A stretch of DNA of 64,000 nucleotides from Eimeria necatrix (Eukaryota; Apicomplexa; Conoidasida; Eucoccidiorida; Eimeriidae): positions 124,150 through 188,149 of the forward strand of contig NW_013655200.1 in assembly GCF_000499385.1 (NCBI RefSeq). The letters are read 5' to 3'. The notes beneath the pieces were generated by a model. The model saw only the letters and a program-made list of their open reading frames with translations. It did not search any database and was not told the DNA's origin. Of this stretch, positions 1 through 12,500 are shown piece after piece. The position numbers were made by a program, and so were the translations under genes. Each line of letters starts with the position of its first letter. Position 1 is the first letter of the stretch.

Positions 1-856
1 TGCATGCAACACTCAATGAGGCCGTCAAAATCCTCGTCTATGCGCTGCCGCAGCTTGCTAGACAGTAGCCGCAAGCTGCTGCTACTGCTGCTGCTGCCAT
101 GTTTCTTCCTGTGGGTTGCGTGGGGCTTCAGCACAAGCTGACCCCTATGGCCTTCGAACAGCGACTCTTGCTGCCACTCTTGCTGCTGCGTATCACGGGG
201 CTGCTGCTGCTGCTGCTCCATCTGACCCCTTCGCTGGCTTTTGCATGCTGTGCAGCTGCAGCAGCAGCAGCAGCACGGCAGTACTGCCGCTTCCATCTCA
301 TCATAAGCAGCAACCAAACCTGGCTGCGCGCCGACGTAGACCATCGGGCGGGGGGGCCCTGCCCGCTCTGAGAGGGCCCCCCTTGCTGCAGGTGCAGTAC
401 CCAGGGGCCCCACTGGGCCCCTCTGCCTAGAAGTTGAAGTGAGGTAGACCGGATACGAGGAGGCCCTGGTGTCGTAGAGCAGCAGCAGGGCATCTGCAGT
501 GACGCCGCAGAGGATGCTGGGCCCCAGACGGGGCAGCCAGGTGACACTGGTACAAACTTGCTGCTGAAGCTTGCTGCTGCTGCTGCTGGCTGCAGCAGCA
601 GCGGCTACTGCACTAGCAGACGGCCCCTGATACCACGGGGGGCTTACGTCAGCGTACACAGGGAGGCGGCTGCTGCCGCCCCCTCTATTGCTGCTGCCTG
701 CAGGAGCTGCTGCATCCGCGGTTGAACTGTTGCCCGATTGGGGCTTGCTGCTGTTGCTGGTGCTGCAGCGAAGTATGGTCTTTGCTGCTGTTGCGGCAGG
801 CGGGGCGTGAGCATAAAAGCAGAAAGCATTAGCTTCAATGTCAAATACGGAAAGAA

Positions 857-1366
857 ATGATGCAGCTGTGGCAGAGGCAACAGCAAGCTGCTGCTGCAGC
901 AAGCTGTTGCTGCTGCAACAGCAAAGCGGCTCCCGCAGTGAGAATCCCTTCAATTCATTCGCTTCATAAAGACCATCGCTGCTGCTGCTGCTGCTGCTGC
1001 CACTCCAGTCTAGCACGACGCCGTTGCCTCCCTTGTCGACTGCCAGCAGATGCCGGTCCGACCCGAAGAGTTCGCTACTTCGCGTGTGGCAGCAGCAGCA
1101 GCCGCTGCTGCCAGCGCTGCCACTGGCACTGTGGCTGCTGCTGCAGCAAACAGCATCCCCCAGGCCCAAAAATTCGGCTTCAGCTGCTGCTGCTGTTCCT
1201 GCTGCTGCCTCTGAGATCGACAGCAGACGCCGCAGCTGAGGTGTATGCACACCTAGCATCTGCACTAGCAAGACGGAGTAGGGGAGAGACGCACAACGCA
1301 GCACTTCAGCCTTCCCTTCTGTCTCCGGGAAATCAAAATACGTGCTGCTGCTGCTGCTACTGTTGA
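857..1366 (+). CDS. Repeat-derived ORF, coding status doubtful
   Basis: An ATG-initiated open frame of 169 codons made largely of Gln, Ala and Cys runs from the CTG/CAG repeat. Between the runs, the stretch around residues 50-100 is rich in Arg, Cys and Pro and resembles no family I know. Overlapping frames on both strands are also open because of the repeat. I see no clear promoter, intron or homology support. It could be an exon of a repeat-bearing coccidian protein or purely chance. Confidence 0.15.
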   Translation: MMQLWQRQQQAAAAASCCCCNSKAAPAVRIPSIHSLHKDHRCCCCCCCHSSLARRRCLPCRLPADAGPTRRVRYFACGSSSSRCCQRCHWHCGCCCSKQHPPGPKIRLQLLLLFLLLPLRSTADAAAEVYAHLASALARRSRGETHNAALQPSLLSPGNQNTCCCCCYC

Positions 1367-2959
1367 TTATTTTGTCCTGATTCCCACAGTCAGGAGCAGC
1401 AGCAGGAATGGTAGCTGGTGCAGAAGCAGGCCAGTGCGACTTGATAGCGAAAATGCCGCCCTCAGAGGTTCCCAGTGTCACCTCTGTCTCATCATAGCCA
1501 CCCCAACCCCCACTGAATGTCAAGCAGCTGCAGTGACTCTGCAGGAGCTTCTCGAAGTAGCCCCTGTTGCCCGTGCCACTGCAGCTGCTGCTGCTGCTGC
1601 TGCTGCTCCGACGTATGTAAGGATGGACAACCCTGGAACCATTAGCGCAGTCAAAAAAACAAAGGCGGCCGGCAGAGTCGCTAGAGACCCACCGAGCCAT
1701 TTTCGTTCGTTTGTTGTTGCTGCTGCTGCTGCTAGTGCTGCGGAAGAATTCACGCGCATTTAGGAGGCAGAGGTAGCCACTGCTCTGCCCGCCTTCTGAG
1801 CCGTAGATACATTGCAGGAGAGGCCTGTAGGCGCAAACTTTGCGTCCCAGTTGTTCAACTCTTCACATTCAAATTCAGTGATTCGTGGCTCGGCTGACAA
1901 GGGCTAACTCGCGGAGCCAGGCTTGCGAAAACCGCAGTCTGGTGCCGCTGAGGATCTCATGAACATCAGCGGAGTGCTGAAAAACCCTAGTGTGCTGCCG
2001 CTGCCGCCGCTTTCGCTGGTATTGTGGCTAATGTTGCTGCTGCTGCTGTTGGGTATTGAGCTCGGAATGCTGAGCAGAAGAGCGAATGTCATGAATGCAC
2101 CAGGGTACTGTACAGCAGACATTCAGGAAAAAGGTTAACCGAGACTGAGAAGGAGTGGAAGGAAGGAAATGGAACCCAGAGAAACGGACGAGAAAAAGGA
2201 GGTCTGTGGAGGGAGCCTCTGCAGAATTAAGGAGCAGCACCGGGAAAACAAAGAAATAAAAAAGGAAAACTATATTTAATTTTTCATTAATAGCCGCCAG
2301 ATCTCAAAATGTAACAGCATAAACTCAGAGACAACCCTTAGGGGGCCCCCCAACACGAGGCCCCCAGCCCGATGGCCAGACCAATTAAGCTGTGTACGCA
2401 ATTATTACTTGAATACTAACTATTTACATTTTTCCGTCACGTCTGAGCATTAAGATTGCAGCTTTAGGGGCACTCCAACTGTTTTGTACTCCCCAGCGCC
2501 GTTGTCTCCACTAGCTGACCCGTCACCTGTGTCCTCATTCTGAGCCCGGACTTTAAAGCTGAGACCCGAAAGTCTTAGTGAGACGACAACAAAGACTGCT
2601 TGTGTAGTGTATTGACACTAAGTATATTTTACGAACATAAACAGCGGCGGCAGCAGCGGAAGCAGCTCACCAGGCAGCCGCCGTGCGACGCCGATTTCAT
2701 CTCCATTTATAGGGCTTTCCATATTCAACATCCTCGGCTGTGACTTCTACATATCAGATGGATAGGCAGCAGTAGGTCTAGGCAAGCCCAAGGCAACGAG
2801 CAACAGTAGCTGGAGCAGCAGCAAGCAGCAGCAGCAGCAGCAACAGTTGCGGTAGCAGCAACAGAAGCAGAAGCAGCATGAAAAATTGCAGGAAGCCAAG
2901 CAGCAAACACAGCAGCACCGGCAGCAGCAGAGGCAGCAGCAGCAATTCAATCGACAGGA

Positions 2960-3844
2960 GTGCTAGCAGCGACAACAGCAGCAACAGTGGCTGCAAGCGC
3001 ATGCTTGAGATGTGAAGACGAGGTCCTGCATCAGCTCTTCAAAATGGCACAAGCAACAGAAAATGGAACAGTTGAAGCTCAAAGAGCTTTCCACTCCAAG
3101 CCATCCTCTCCGCTTTCTTGTGGGTGGGTTGATGCTGCTGAAGTGGCAGCAGCAGCAACCAGATCCAGCAGCAGCAACGGCGACCAAAGCAGCTCCTGCT
3201 GCTTCTGCTTCGCTCAGAAAAAGAGGACAGGGAATGCGGATTTGTCAAGGGAGGCAGTGAGAAGAGGAGAGGAACTGGCAGATAGGCACACCGGCAAGAG
3301 CACAAGGAGCGACAGCAGCAGCAGCGCTGCGTGCGGCTGTTGCAAATGCAGCCCCCGCTGCAGCAGCAGCAATAGGGCCGACAGAATCAGCAGAAGCCAA
3401 GAAACATCTGCTGCAGGGGCATCCCGGAGCCGTCTAGAACAAAGACAAAAGAGTGGGGAAAATGGGGAGACACACCAACCTCAGGACAACAACAGCAGCA
3501 GTGCTGACAGCAGCAACAGCAGCAGTGCTGACAACAGCAACAACAGCAGCGCTGACAGCTGCAACAGCAGTGCTAATAGCAGCAACGGCAGTGCTGACAG
3601 CAGCACCAGCGGCAGTACTAGTAGTGGAAGCCATAGGTTGGAGGTGACATCTCTGGAACCAGGCTCAAGGATTTTTCTACTTGTGCTGCTGCTGCAGCTT
3701 TGTGTTGTCCTCTCCTTAACTCCTGCTGCCATCAGTCTTCGCATGCAGCTTATCTGCTGCGCTTCTGTTGCCGCGTTTGTTGCTGCTGATCGACTCATGC
3801 CTCTCTTTGCGAGGAAGCTGCTTGAGTGCGGTGAGCATTCATGA
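2960..3844 (+). CDS. Ser/Asn-rich repeat ORF, possible exon
   Basis: This is the longest frame in the repeat tract, about 290 codons, opening without an ATG at its 5' edge, so if real it is an internal or 3' exon. The middle (about residues 175-225) is an Asn/Ser/Ala-rich imperfect repeat spelled by CAG-type codons. The C-terminal 60 residues contain a hydrophobic segment (ILLVLLLQLCVVLSL-like) that could be a membrane helix. It ends just upstream of the first ALG7 exon. No family is recognised. Reverse-strand frames are also open over much of it, so it may be a by-product of the repeat. Confidence 0.2.
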   Translation: MLAATTAATVAASACLRCEDEVLHQLFKMAQATENGTVEAQRAFHSKPSSPLSCGWVDAAEVAAAATRSSSSNGDQSSSCCFCFAQKKRTGNADLSREAVRRGEELADRHTGKSTRSDSSSSAACGCCKCSPRCSSSNRADRISRSQETSAAGASRSRLEQRQKSGENGETHQPQDNNSSSADSSNSSSADNSNNSSADSCNSSANSSNGSADSSTSGSTSSGSHRLEVTSLEPGSRIFLLVLLLQLCVVLSLTPAAISLRMQLICCASVAAFVAADRLMPLFARKLLECGEHS

Positions 3845-3914
3845 CGTCGTGTACTTGCTGCTGCTGTTGCTACTGCTGCTGCGGCTGCTGTTGCTGCTGC
3901 CAGGGTTGCTGTTC

Positions 3915-6900
3915 ATGTTGATGCTGTTCTTTCGGCTGCCGCTGCTGCTCCTTCTGCCGTTTCTCTTCTGTCTGCTGCCATTGGTTCTGTCATTATTATT
4001 AATGCTGCTCGTGGTTTTACTGCCGCGACTGCTGCTCATGTTGATCTTGTCTGGTGTGTAGATGCTGTGCATACGCGGCCGCTGTTGTGTTCTCCGTGCT
4101 TCTTGTTCATTGAATTCATTGCTTGCGAGTTTCAGGAACACAAAGAAGCACTTTCTATTGCTGCTGCTGCCGCGCTGCTGCTGCAGGCTTTGCAGGTCGC
4201 GACCTGCACAAGCCATCTCCCTCTCCTCTTGTTCCTGAGGCAGGTGGCCTCTGCTGCATCTTTTGCTTTCTCGCGGCTGCCACTGCAGGACAGCTGCTGC
4301 TGGATAGGCGTCATCTTCAAGTGCGCGTTGCTGCTGCTGCTGCTGCTTTTGCTTCTGCAGTTACCAGCTCTTGTAAATCTGCTGCTACTGCGCCTGCTTC
4401 TGCTCCTTCTGCGTCTTTCGTCTCCTGTCGGTTATTAGTTATGTCTCAGCTGTTACTTCCGTGTTGGTGCAGCTTGCAGTAATAGCGCTCTTCTGCAGCT
4501 AAAGTTTCTATGGACGTGTGTGTGCAGCTGGTGGAGTATCCGGCTGCACTGCTGGGGGCGACCTGGATGGGTTTTCTGGGTTTTGTTGATGATGCTTTGG
4601 CTCTACCGTGGCGCTTGAAACTACTGCTGCCATTGCTTGCAGCATCTCCAATAGTTGCTGCTTACAGTGGCAGCACTACCGTTGTGCTACCTTGCCGGGT
4701 GTATACGCTTCTCCGGGACGCGTGGACTGGTGTTGCTGTTGCTGCTGCGCCTGCTGCAGCGAATGTTGCTGCAGCTGTTGAGCTGCCCATTAAACATCTT
4801 GTAGGGGCTTTGCTGCTGCTCATGCAGCAGCTCTGTCAGTGGGAGCTGCAACTGCGGCAGATCCACTCTAAGTTGCTTTCCTCAATTCCAGCGGCAGCAG
4901 CTGCTGCTGCTGCTTCTGCTGCGAGATGCGCTTCATTGGGCCTGCAGCAGCTGTCAGATCTATTGGTGAGTTTTGCCGGCTGCTTTGCTTCGGTGCTGCT
5001 CTGCAGTTTCTTCGCTTCTCAGGCGCTGCGTCTGCATGCTTGAATGCAACTTAAATCCGCCATTCTTGTGTGGGCTGCTTGCCATTCTGCAGTTTGGTCA
5101 GATCTATTTTAGCATATTTCTTTCCGTAAGTATAAGGTGCATCTGCGCCTTCTCCCCTGTAGCTCTGCCTTGAAGAGATAACTCTTGTGTGACTTGCAGT
5201 TACTGCTGCAGCACAACGTCCTTCATCTTCTACCCTCTGAACCGAAACTTCTGACCAGCAGCAGTAGTGGCAGCTGCAGCAGCGGTTTCTGGGTGCTGGT
5301 TGACGTGAGAGAGCTGTACTATGTTTACATGACACTTCTAACTATCTTCTGTACAAACGCAATAAATATTTATGCAGGTGAGCTTTTGCAACGGGAGCAG
5401 CAGAAGCAGCAGCAGCACAAATGAAAACGAAAGCAGCCGCTATCATACTATTTGCAGTACAAACAGCAGCTGCAGCAGCGACAACGCGGATTAAAGCAAG
5501 AACATCAGCGGGAACCGCAGTAACAGCAGCAGCACAAAGAGCAAATGAACAATGTCTGTATAATGTCTTCTATGATTTTAGGGATAAATGGATTGGAGGT
5601 GGGACAATCGGTCGTCATTGCTTCATTTGTTTGCATTCACAACGTCATTGTAAGCGCGCTTCTTGGCATTTACATGTGCTGTTTTTCCTTCACCATTCTT
5701 TTAAAATCGCTTTATCAGTGCTTCGTGTTGCATCTTGTAGATGAAGTGGCAAACGCTGTTGGTCGTTTTGCTGCCGCAACAACTCACCACATGTGTTGCA
5801 GCAATCCATTCTGCCTGCGCAGCAGCCCAGATTTGCTGAAGCAGCTGAATTGTAGCTGTTCTCATTTGGCTGCCCATGAGTCTACACAAAAATTCATAAC
5901 GCATCAGATTTGGGAGTAAATCCTCTCTTTTGGCTTGCATGTCATTTGCTGCGGGCTTTGCGGCGAGAACTTTTTCCTTTTGTTGCCGCTAGTGTTGCCG
6001 TATTGTTGCTTCTGCCGCTGCTTCCTTTCCAGGAACTGAGCTCCCACTTCGGCTCGGTGGATGCAGCCAAGGTGGTATTGGCGCAGCAGGTAATGCCGAG
6101 AAGCTGGCGATACTCCCTTTGCAGCGAGTGGGCCCTTAGTTGTCCTCTCTACATTTCGTTGTATTTACAATGGTGTGTTGCTTTGCAGCATTTTTTCTCC
6201 TTAGTTCTTTGCCTGCCATTCCTCGCCACCTCGCTGGCGCTGCTGAAACATAACTGGTAACCTAGATACTATCGTTTCTGCTGCTGCTTTTGCTGCTGCT
6301 GCTGCTGCTGCTGTTGTTGCAGCTGCTCTCGCTGGATCTGCTGTAAGTACCAATGCTGCATTAGTGTCCCTGTTCATCGAGCTTTATCAGTCTTTTGGGT
6401 GCTGCTGCTGTAGCAGTTCACGTTATCTCGTGCCGAAACTGTGCGGGTGCGCTATGTTTGTAGGTATCCATCGCGCGTCTTCGTAGGAGATACATATACT
6501 TGCTTTGCGGTAAGTAATTTAAAGGGTTTAAGGCTGAGGGATCCAGCGATAGCCCTTTGCTTTTGGGACTTCTAAGTAATAAGACAATGACTATGGCAAG
6601 TCCGCCGTTTATGCACTCTTCACTCATCTTCAAATAAGAAAGACTCTGATTTGGAGGGCCAAGTGCTCAAGCTTTGCATTGTAAAGCTAACTTCTTTTGT
6701 TGCAGGGCGTAGTTTTGGCTGCTGCCGGGATTTTAGGCCATTTTTCTAAGACTTTGCTGCTATTTTTTATCCCCCAATTTCTGAATTTTTTTATTTCTCT
6801 CCCTCAGGTGAGACTTGTGTAGCTGCTATCACGGAAGAAAGCCCAAATAAACACAATATTTCTCTGTACACTCCTTTGTATAATTGCAAACTAGCGATTG

Positions 6901-7621
6901 GCTTTGTTAATTGGTGGTTGATACGCTGGTTTTCTTCAATTTCGTACACCGGCTCCATGAGGCGAAGAAAAACAAGGAACGGACACAGACGAGCTGTTTC
7001 TCAGCTGCATTTGTATATAATTGAAGATTCGCCTCCACATATGCGCGTTAACACTTACTTGACACAGTTGCAGTTGATTTTATGAGTCATTTGATAGGGT
7101 TTCCTATCTCTGTGTGCTGCTTCGCAGCTCCTCGGCTTCGTTCCGTGCCCTCGTCATCGTACTCCCAAGTAAGATTTCTTGGTATAGCTGTCTTGTTTGT
7201 TGCACTATTTACGCAGCACGGACAACTTTTATTTCTTTTTACTGTAAACGCTGCATAAAACGTAATTATGTGATCCACAAAGCAATGGTAAAAGAAAATG
7301 CTGTGTTTGTGTATCCTCAGGTACATCCCCGAGTTGGGGCTGTTGGCGCCCTCGCCGAACTTCACGTTGATAAACCTTGTTTTATGGGTGAGCCACTCAT
7401 TTTTGAATTTTTCAGATACTCATTTTATGTGTAATGTAATGATTTAAAGCTTTCCTGTACATCTGGACGTTTTGCTAATTTTCTTGCTGCTGCTACTGCA
7501 GATCTTTGGCCCAATGACGGAGCAGCGGCTTCTCTGTATTCTGTTGTTGCTGCAAGCCGCGTGCTGCGCCATGGGCCTGCTCCTGCGCTACTACGTTTGC
7601 ACGTTTTTGCTCTTTGCCTGA
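3915..7621 (+). CDS. ALG7: UDP-GlcNAc:dolichyl-phosphate GlcNAc-1-phosphotransferase (ALG7/DPAGT1), 12 exons
   Basis: ER multi-pass enzyme that moves GlcNAc-1-P from UDP-GlcNAc to dolichyl phosphate, the first and tunicamycin-sensitive step of N-glycan precursor synthesis. Exons that join in phase: 3915-4053, 4196-4320, 4528-4698, 5200-5377, 5582-5649, 6033-6089, 6189-6256, 6464-6509, 6706-6807, 7128-7168, 7321-7387, 7502-7621. This gives about 393 residues against about 408 in human. Diagnostic motifs in order: [58 protein letters not shown] (active-site region), [18 protein letters not shown] (the family's PRHR loop) and [10 protein letters not shown] near the end. From 4196 onward identity is secure. 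Exon 1 and the exon 4 acceptor are inferred from phase only, and exon 1 is an almost pure Leu helix written by CTG codons. Confidence 0.93.
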
Positions 7622-9290
7622 ATTTACGGGCAGGAGAGATCCCCAAGGACAAGGGGAGTAATGAATAAGTGCGGCATTTCACTTTTATTTCTATTGTAGA
7701 TCAACGTAACTGCAAAGAAAGGAGTGTGCTGTCTTGATGTCCCCACAGAAAGACACGAGGATGTCCACTGGAGCGCTCATATTCATGCACTTTCAAGTTC
7801 AGCTTGTCGCAAGCAAAGCAGCACCGACAGTCTGCTCCGCTGTCAAGGCACATTCAGCCCTCTGTGGAGTGGGCGCATTCGCCCACATAGCACATTAACT
7901 GTTGGGATTTAACCATTCTAGCTATTTAGGGATGCTTCAAATGCGTGTCTAAGGCCATGTAAGTACAGACACCAAGTAGGTAAATACAAAGAAAGCCGGC
8001 ACGCTTGGAGATGCGCACTTGTATATGGGCGTACGTCAGAGCTACAGCACAGTTGCTGTCGCCTGGAGAGAGTCAGACGTACTTGAATAAAGCGAACATT
8101 CTATTTTCTGGACGTTTTTTAGTCTACTTTGTCAAGGTGTGTCAGCCTCTGTCCTACCTGTTCATCTACATGATTTATTGTCTTAGGATGCGCAGACAAC
8201 GGCTCCACTTTCTCCACCTTAAATCTGTAATTTTACGCTATTCCAGCGTAGATTGGTGCTGTGATTTGTGTTGAGCTTACAATTTAGCTGAGTGCAGTTT
8301 CGCTTCCCCTAGTTCGATAACAACAGAGCCACTCCAGTATCCTGTGGGCTAGTTGCAACAAGACGTTGAGTGTCGCAGGTTTGAGAATACTTCTTATATG
8401 CGACACTCCACTAAAAAGATCTTTTCCACTTGTGGCTAGAAGATGATGCCGCATGTAGCGACGCCCTCAGGTCTAGGCCACTCACGAAAGACAAGACATG
8501 GCTGCAAATGGGGGTCTGTTTTGTCAAACAATGTAGAAGAGAAAACAGCGTAAGGACCTCCCACAGGACTAGACCTGCACTTGAGGCTAGCGGGTCTGCG
8601 TAGATTTAAATAACAATCGATGGCAATGGACTAGACCACAGTTCATGGGCCCCCTATGAATTGAAGCTTATAATGCCTGTATTTGCGCTAATTGTAACTG
8701 AAAAAACCACCGAATTGATGTGGTGGGACACTCGCGGTCACTTCCTGCAATGACACCTACATAGAGTTATACAGCGGACCTGCGCATGTTCATCATGCAA
8801 CTCTTTACTCCTCAAGCACTGTCTCCCTTCACTTTTGTTTCTGCTTAGAAAGGGGAACAAAACTAGAGGTCTCCATAGATGTGTCTGAGGGTAATGGTCA
8901 CGGAGGTTTGCGTTGCTCTAAAATCCATTTCAGGGAGAGACGAAAGCAATGTAGTTGATCGGCAGATTAGCACCACAATCTGTGCCTTTGATAAATGCTG
9001 AGCAGTGTTTGATACTTGGAGAAGCTGAAAAGAAGAGATCCAGCTGAGAAGCTCCCCAGGCAGAACTAACTGCCTAACACAGGCTATGTTCTAGGCTCCA
9101 GGACGATGGTGTAGCGGTAACAGTAGTCGGCAACAGAGTTATAAACGGAACACGGGCAGCTGCAGGCGAGACCAAAATCTAGGACTACCATAATCTATAT
9201 TGCAGTGAAAACTACCGAAAACTGAGAAGGCACACAACGGCGCTTCCAAGGGAGCGACTTCGCGCAGCGCATTTTGTTACTCTCGTTGTT
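7622..9290. other. Intergenic, no gene seen
   Basis: Spacer between the ALG7 stop and the SDHB promoter region. Only short uncorroborated frames are present, the longest under 95 codons. I found no tRNA, hairpin or repeat. It presumably holds the ALG7 3' UTR and the SDHB 5' region. Confidence 0.6.
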
Positions 9291-9291
9291 G

Positions 9292-9310
9292 TGCATGCGT
9301 TTTGCATGCA
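9292..9310. promoter_or_regulatory. Paired TGCATGC motifs upstream of SDHB
   Basis: TGCATGC at 9292-9298 and TGCATGCA at 9303-9310, about 200 bp before the SDHB start. TGCATGC is a known cis-element motif in coccidian upstream regions, generally linked to AP2-type factors. The motif also occurs elsewhere in the window, including inside exons, so a regulatory role here is inference. Confidence 0.4.
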
Positions 9311-9505
9311 TGAGCATCTGGCTAGGTGGAAAGGATTTAGATTTCTCAAGTATGGTGCACCTTTTAGGAGATCAACGCAAAAAATTGGGCCAATGATCGC
9401 AAAGTTCTAGGCTGCTTTCGACAAATGCATGCCGGCGAGAGCTGAGCTGTCTGTACACTGAGCGAAGCCCAACTGTTCGAATGGCCAGTTAACTCATTGA
9501 TTTTC

Positions 9506-11724
9506 ATGGAAATGCGCCGCCTTACTTCTTCGTTGTCCCCAGCGGGTGTGTCGGCTGCTTGTCGCCTCCTATTTCCGCGGGCTTCTCCGGCCTTATCGGG
9601 TTTAGTACCACAGCACCGCGCGAGTTTCAGCAGCAATGCCGGCGGCACAAATCTTACTTTTCGCATCCACCGATATGATCCAGAGAAGGGCGGGCGTCCT
9701 CACATGCAGGAGTACACGCTCGATACTTCCACCTGTGGCCCGATGGTCCTGGACGCCCTCATTGCTATAAAGGACAGACAGGTGCAATTTCCTCTTAATT
9801 TATCGTAACACAGCTGCGCTAAGTCTGCGCGCTGCTTTGTTTTGAACTTTCCCGCCAAGATGTGTGTGGCCTCCCCTGAATGTTATTCGAAGGAATCCAT
9901 AGCTGCATCGGCGCCTTGAGGCGCCGGCTCGTGCAGCGCATGTGCAGCTGCTCACCACCCAGTCGCTGCAAATTAGACGCATGGCTGCACCGTGCTGTGT
10001 GTTTGCTGGTGCCCTTTTGTTGCTGTTGTAGGACCCTACCCTCACTTTTCGCAGGAGCTGCCGCGAGGGAATTTGCGGCTCCTGTGCCATGAACATAGAC
10101 GGCATAAATTGCCTCGCTTGCCTCACGCCCATACAGAAGACCCACCGCTCCACCCACAGAAGCCCTAAGATCCGTGAGCGTTTCAATCTGCATGCACTTG
10201 ATCCCTCTGCGTCTATGCTGTGTTTGTCGATGGCCTTTCGGCGCAAAAATTGGTGAAAGCGTGGCCTGTGCGGGCCTAATGGCAGCACACACAGCGTGTA
10301 GTGCTGCTACATAAGTACATTAATGTGGAAGAACTTGTTTTGCACTATGATGTGCTGCACCTGTGCTGCGCCTGGGCAGAGGGCGGCACTCTGGGCGCCG
10401 CTTTTGGCGCCATTGAAAAGAGCTTGGAGGCCCAGGACCAGATGAAGGGGCCCAGCACTGAGGAGTATCACGACCACTTCGAAAAGGATGATGACAGCGC
10501 CCCAGTTGAAATTGTCCCGCTGCCGTACTTAATGGTGCTGAAGGATTTGGTGCCCGATCTCACCAACTTCTACACGCAGTACAAGTCCATCCAGCCCTGG
10601 CTGCAGAGGAAGACAGAACCGGTATAAATAAAACTGCGCAAGTCGTGAAACTGTTCTGTGAAGGTAGCACTGTGGGCTGAGCTGTCTGGACACATGAAGC
10701 CCTGGCGAGTGTGCATGCGTGGTCTTTCTCCTCTCTGTTTTGTGTTGTTTGCTGTAGAAGGAAGGCTCTGAGATTCTGCAGTCAATTGAAGACCGCGCGA
10801 AACTCGATGGGCTGTATGAATGCATCTTGTGCGCGTGTTGTTCAACTTCGTGCCCTTCTTACTGGTGGAACCCTCAGTCTTATCTTGGCCCTGCTGTGCT
10901 GATGCAGGCTTTCAGGTGCGTTGCCACTTGGCTGATAGAATTTGCATGACCGCAAACTGAACAAAAGCACACAGAGTTGGTCTTGCCTGCGCACGCAGAG
11001 TGTAAATGATTTGCATATCTTGCAGTTGTTTCCAGTCCGGTCGGTGTTCATTTTTTATTTTGTCTAGGTGGATAAGCGACAGTCGCGATGAATTCACTCG
11101 CGAACGTCTCGCACAAATCAACGACACGATGAAACTGTACAGGTCAGCCGCGGTTGATTTCCTCTGCCGGTCTGAGCTGTCGATACACCTCAAAGCAACG
11201 CTTCAAGCGTTCCCTCTCCCTTCTGCACCGCTTTAATTCGTAATTGCGTTTTCACGATAAAGTCCCTGCAGAGCACAGGCTGTGGCTTCAGTGCATTTTT
11301 GCGTGCTAAAGTTAATGTTAGATCGTTTGTGACTGTTTGATCGGAATCGTAAGAGATGAAACACATGCGATGCATGCGGATCTTTCTCGCAGGTGCCACG
11401 GCATTATGAATTGCTCCATTTCGTGCCCGAAAGGTTTGGATCCGGCGGGTAAGGGCTTTGGCAGGTTATTTTCAAGGTTTTGCATGATTAGGGCTTGCGT
11501 CTTATGACGCACTGCATCTGTGGCTGTTTTGGCGCTGTGCCGTTACACCACCTGATGATGGCTTCCCTTCACATCTCGGTGTGGTGTGTGCAGGAGCCAT
11601 TAGAAAGATGAAAAAGCGAATTGAGGAGGAGTTCGGCACAGACTTTGTCAAACTCGCAGCCCAAGCCGCCCGTTCACGTTCTGCGGAGTTGGCCAAAGAA
11701 CTCAAGATCGACTCTCAGCCGTGA
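9506..11724 (+). CDS. SDHB: Succinate dehydrogenase iron-sulfur subunit, mitochondrial (7 exons)
   Basis: Complex II subunit passing electrons from FADH2 in SDHA to ubiquinone at the mitochondrial inner membrane. Exons: 9506-9781, 10032-10173, 10380-10621, 10758-10915, 11068-11142, 11393-11448, 11594-11724. All phases close, giving 359 residues. The N-terminus is Arg/Ser/Ala-rich, like a mitochondrial presequence; ATGs at 9506 and 9512 are both possible starts. The 2Fe-2S ligands are Cys about 102, 107, 110 and 122 ([10 protein letters not shown]...CLAC). The 4Fe-4S/3Fe-4S ligands follow in [12 protein letters not shown] and in [33 protein letters not shown] is the usual linker. Compared with animal SDHB there is an extra acidic segment of about 45 residues (exon 3 start) between the two cluster domains. 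Confidence 0.97.
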
Positions 11725-12500
11725 CGCGGACACTAAACTCGCGAGCAGCAGACTGTGCGTGCCCCCGCGCCGGCCCACAACTGCCCCGCACTTCGTGAGC
11801 CTGCATGGATGTGCCCGCACAGTCTTCTAAGGCGTTGTCTGCGCAATAATGTCGCGAAAATCTCTGATTGAGGCGTAGTTTGGGGCGCGAAGTGTGTCGG
11901 CCTCCACTGCCCTCAGCCGAAGAGTGCCAAATCCGTTACTAGAGCTTAGTGTGTGATGTGGCGTCGGAAAATGCAGCGGCAAACGCAAGTGCAAAAGGCT
12001 CCGACGCAGAGGCGGCGGCAGTTAGCTCCTCTGTGCCTTGCCAGCCTTTTTGCTACCTCTACCCACGCTACTGCCAACAGATCATTACATGCTTCTAGAC
12101 TTGCTTTGAATACTATGCACTATCTTTTCGTACGTATTCGCATGGACTCCAGCTGCACTTTCATCTGACTATTTGCACGCACCCCATTTGCTCATACATT
12201 TTGAGCCCCTACTTGCTAGCCTAGTGAACTCATGTGAATATTCACTAAGAGTATAAACACTGGAACTGCAGTTCTACGGGGACTTGGAAGCCGCCTCTGT
12301 GCTGCCCAAGAGACACATGGACGAGGTATGGAAGAAGTGCTGAAGTTGAAGAGCCGTCGTGGCGGCGCCACTTGTCCTTTGCATGCGCAAGCCGCAGGCT
12401 AGGGTGCATGCAAAGAAGCGGCAAGCAACAGGGGGCCTCCCCCCCAGTTCAGAAAGGCCCAAACTGCCGCTGCTTGCTGCAGTCAACGCCTGCAGTCAAC
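11725..12500. other. Convergent intergenic spacer
   Basis: Lies between the SDHB stop and the RPL11 stop, which face each other. It must contain both 3' UTRs. No convincing open frame, repeat or RNA was seen. Confidence 0.6.

Larger units (their letters stand above)
65..4965. repeat. CTG/CAG trinucleotide-rich tract
   Basis: Short runs of CTG/GCT/TGC and their complement recur throughout, for example near 979-1000, 1585-1606, 2815-2845, 3485-3610 and 4325-4350. Depending on frame they read as Ala, Gln, Ser, Leu or Cys runs, so every frame shows long open stretches. Such CAG-type repeats are known to punctuate Eimeria chromosomes and often fall in exons. Here they extend into the ALG7 gene; a similar tract lies in an ALG7 intron at about 6270-6330. 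Because all frames are opened by the repeat, ORF length alone is no evidence of coding here. Confidence 0.9.

Noticed and set aside
128..547. Minus-strand frame of 139 codons in the repeat tract
   Set aside because: CTG/CAG repeats open all frames here. Without motif or splice support it is not reported as a gene.
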